Source: Paulinella micropora
Lineage: Eukaryota; Cercozoa; Imbricatea; Euglyphida
Length of the DNA: 28,787 bases
NCBI GenBank assembly: GCA_009731375.1
Contig: BJOX01000199.1
Span: forward strand, 613,493 to 642,279
Reading direction: 5' to 3'
In this document: positions 27,218 to 28,787 of the stretch, piece by piece
Layout of the letters: every line of letters begins with the position of its first letter
How positions within the stretch are numbered: the first letter of the stretch is position 1
Position numbers and translations under genes: made by a program
The notes under the pieces: model-generated
Database searches by the model: none
What the model saw: the letters and a program-made list of their open reading frames with translations, nothing else
What the model was told of the DNA's origin: nothing

Positions 27218-28089
27218 CTATAGTCGACCTATTCGCAGGTTACTTGCTGTTTATTCCAGTCCTTTCCGCCACTGCTGAAGAAACCGTTGAGACCATCCTC
27301 GCCCGATGGGTTTGCCTTTTTGGTTTTCCTGAGGCCATCCTGTCTGACGATCATGGATCTTTCCGTTGCAATCTTGCCAAGGCTTTCTGCAGCATGGCTG
27401 GAATCGAATGGCTCACCACCGCGCCATACTATCACCATCAGTTAGGCATGGTAGAGCGCAGGCATCAAAGCCTCCGCCGCGCTATCCAGGCATTCGCAGA
27501 CAAAGACAAGAAGACTTGGCCCAAGGCCATGCCAGTTCTGTCGTTCTCGCAGAACACTTACGTCTCTACCGCCACCGGCGTATCCGCTTTTGAAGGCATG
27601 ATGGCTCGGCAGCCACGTACATCTATCGATAGCTTCGATTCTCCCGGCGTCATCGCTGAACGCGCGGCTCGATCAACCGCCGCAATGACTAAGTCTGGCT
27701 CGATGACCGTCCAGACATCGGACCAACTCGACACTCTCCGCTTAGCTCGGATTGCTGTCACGGCGTATGTCAAGGAATACGCCTCCTTCACGCGCAAGGC
27801 TGCCAACGAACAGAAGAACAAGCAACGGCGACGCAAGCTACCCGATTGGAAGGTGGGTGACAGAGTCACCGTCTATCGCCCCAAGCAGTCAACCAAAGGT
27901 ATTCCCGCCTCTTCTGTTCTCCAACACGACGGCCCTTACATTATATTGGAAAAGCTTTCCAATAACACCTTTCGCCTCCGGCACGAGCACACCAACAAGG
28001 TCCTCCGCAAAATTAACATTGCACACATCAGCCCCTACACGGCCCCAACCGATCTGGCTCAGGCCATCGACCCGGTCCAGGATCAATGA
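27211..28089 (+). CDS. Integrase catalytic core and GPY/F-type tail
   Basis: 292 codons. The core has I-L-S-D-D-H-G with Asp at residue 46 or 47 and Glu at residue 82 in G-M-V-E-R-R-H, 35 residues after Asp46, matching a DD35E integrase. A helical part follows, then a basic part. Near residues 215-275 comes the C-terminal module with D-W-K-V-G-D-R-V, H-D-G-P-Y-I-I-L and H-I-S-P-Y, i.e. a GPY/F-type integrase tail of Ty3/gypsy elements. Integrase joins the new DNA copy to host chromosomes in the nucleus. It stops at TGA 28087-28089, but coding continues in the +1 frame. Confidence 0.8.
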   Translation: MLTIVDLFAGYLLFIPVLSATAEETVETILARWVCLFGFPEAILSDDHGSFRCNLAKAFCSMAGIEWLTTAPYYHHQLGMVERRHQSLRRAIQAFADKDKKTWPKAMPVLSFSQNTYVSTATGVSAFEGMMARQPRTSIDSFDSPGVIAERAARSTAAMTKSGSMTVQTSDQLDTLRLARIAVTAYVKEYASFTRKAANEQKNKQRRRKLPDWKVGDRVTVYRPKQSTKGIPASSVLQHDGPYIILEKLSNNTFRLRHEHTNKVLRKINIAHISPYTAPTDLAQAIDPVQDQ

Positions 28090-28513
28090 TGACCAGAAGG
28101 ACTATGTTGTTGGTGAGGTGATAGCCTTCATCGACGATGGCTTGCTCAAGTTAGGGATGATCATGGATGAAGATCCCACGGACGATCGCGACGACTTCCG
28201 CGTCCACCAGCTCGGCATCACTTCGCTATCTAATATGCAATACCGCCCAGTTTATGTGGAGCTGATTATCCATCCGGACGGCACAATCACGGAGGGACCG
28301 ACGCATCTCCAATGGACCAAGCCTCTCAACTCCTGGAAGAAGATGACACTCGACAGTGAGAATGATCAGGTCGTTCATCGCGATATTCAGTTCAAGCCAA
28401 GCTCCAACTCCAGGAACAAGGGCTCGATCATTCCCGAACAACTCGAACGTTTACGCAAACCTTACAACGGTAAGAAGTACGATTTTCATGTTTTCAAACT
28501 AAGATCGAAGTAG
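28060..28513 (+). CDS. Additional C-terminal module after integrase
   Basis: In the frame open 27752-28513, about 140 residues after the integrase stop read as a compact, probably beta-rich domain: Y-V-V-G-E-V-I-A-F-I-D-D-G, K-L-G-M-I-M-D-E-D, Y-R-P-V-Y-V-E, and L-Q-W-T-K-P-L-N-S-W, then V-V-H-R-D-I-Q-F-K and a Lys-rich end. No in-frame ATG is near 28090, so it would need a frame change or frameshift from integrase. In position it stands where chromodomains occur in some Ty3-type elements, but the chromodomain pattern is not visible. A chromatin-reading role is only a guess. Confidence 0.45.
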
Positions 28514-28787
28514 ACTCTCAAGTGGTTGTTGCTTTTAGACTCCCTTCGGACTCTATCTCCTTTCTCACTTCATATACCACCCAACAATTTAGTATTTTCT
28601 ACAGGCTTGTACGATAGTCATATTCACATATTTTGAACTGGCATTAGCTAAGGTAGGTCACACAATGCTATTTACCGCTTTGAACACGTAGTGATAGTGT
28701 TGGCCCTACGCTCCTTTCATGATGTATGATTGGGTACACTATATCCGTCCTGCCTCTGCATGTTGATACTATCTTGATCAATGCGTT
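28514..28787. other. AT-rich non-coding end
   Basis: Follows the stop of the last coding module. There is no open frame of note, and no clear polypurine tract or LTR pair could be found within the window. It may be the start of the 3' LTR or untranslated region, since the coding block ends here. Confidence 0.4.

Overview
The window is eukaryotic repeat-rich DNA, most likely from an animal, probably an invertebrate. The evidence is long perfect and compound microsatellites (GA/GT, GATA/GGTA, ATGT, pentanucleotide ATTAC/ATAAC), minisatellites and two different LTR-retrotransposon-type coding blocks. No operons, rRNA or tRNA genes, or conventional host genes could be recognised. The species cannot be named from the sequence. 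Two runs of N (4079-4296 and 17249-18142) are assembly gaps, and both touch long G-runs.

Layout. (1) 1-1620: AT-rich flank with a GA/GT microsatellite. (2) 1627-2196: a small degraded reading frame of unknown identity. (3) about 2320-9945: two diverged copies of one Ty1/copia-like element in head-to-head inverted orientation. The left copy (+) runs from gag (2441) through a zinc knuckle, a long extra region with a Cys/His cluster and a copia-type aspartic protease (about 6220-6540). The right copy (-) runs from 9809 down to about 7020 and stops before the protease. In the spacer, at 6567-6867, lies a regular array of an 11-bp palindrome, TGCGAWTCGCA, repeating every 19-20 bp. (4) 9830-11077: AT-rich non-coding DNA with short direct repeats. 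(5) 11078-16930 and 22400-28513: a GC-richer, plus-strand Ty3/gypsy-type coding block. Its order is unknown N-terminal ORFs, capsid-like region, CCHC-like finger, DTG protease, unrecognised modules, a second protease-like remnant, reverse transcriptase, RNase H, an extra module, integrase, a GPY/F-type tail and an extra C-terminal module. It is broken by many frame changes. (6) 16995-22395: a 5.4-kb island of microsatellites, minisatellites and permuted satellite modules that separates the two parts of the Ty3-like block. (7) 28514-28787: AT-rich non-coding end.

How it fits together. Nearly every coding signal belongs to retrotransposition: Gag packages RNA, protease matures the polyprotein, RT/RNase H makes DNA and integrase inserts it. 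Neither element looks intact. The most unusual features are the phased palindrome array in the centre of the inverted pair, and the enlarged Ty3-like polyprotein with several modules I cannot assign. Whether the two Ty3-like halves are one giant element split by a satellite insertion or two neighbouring elements cannot be settled here.
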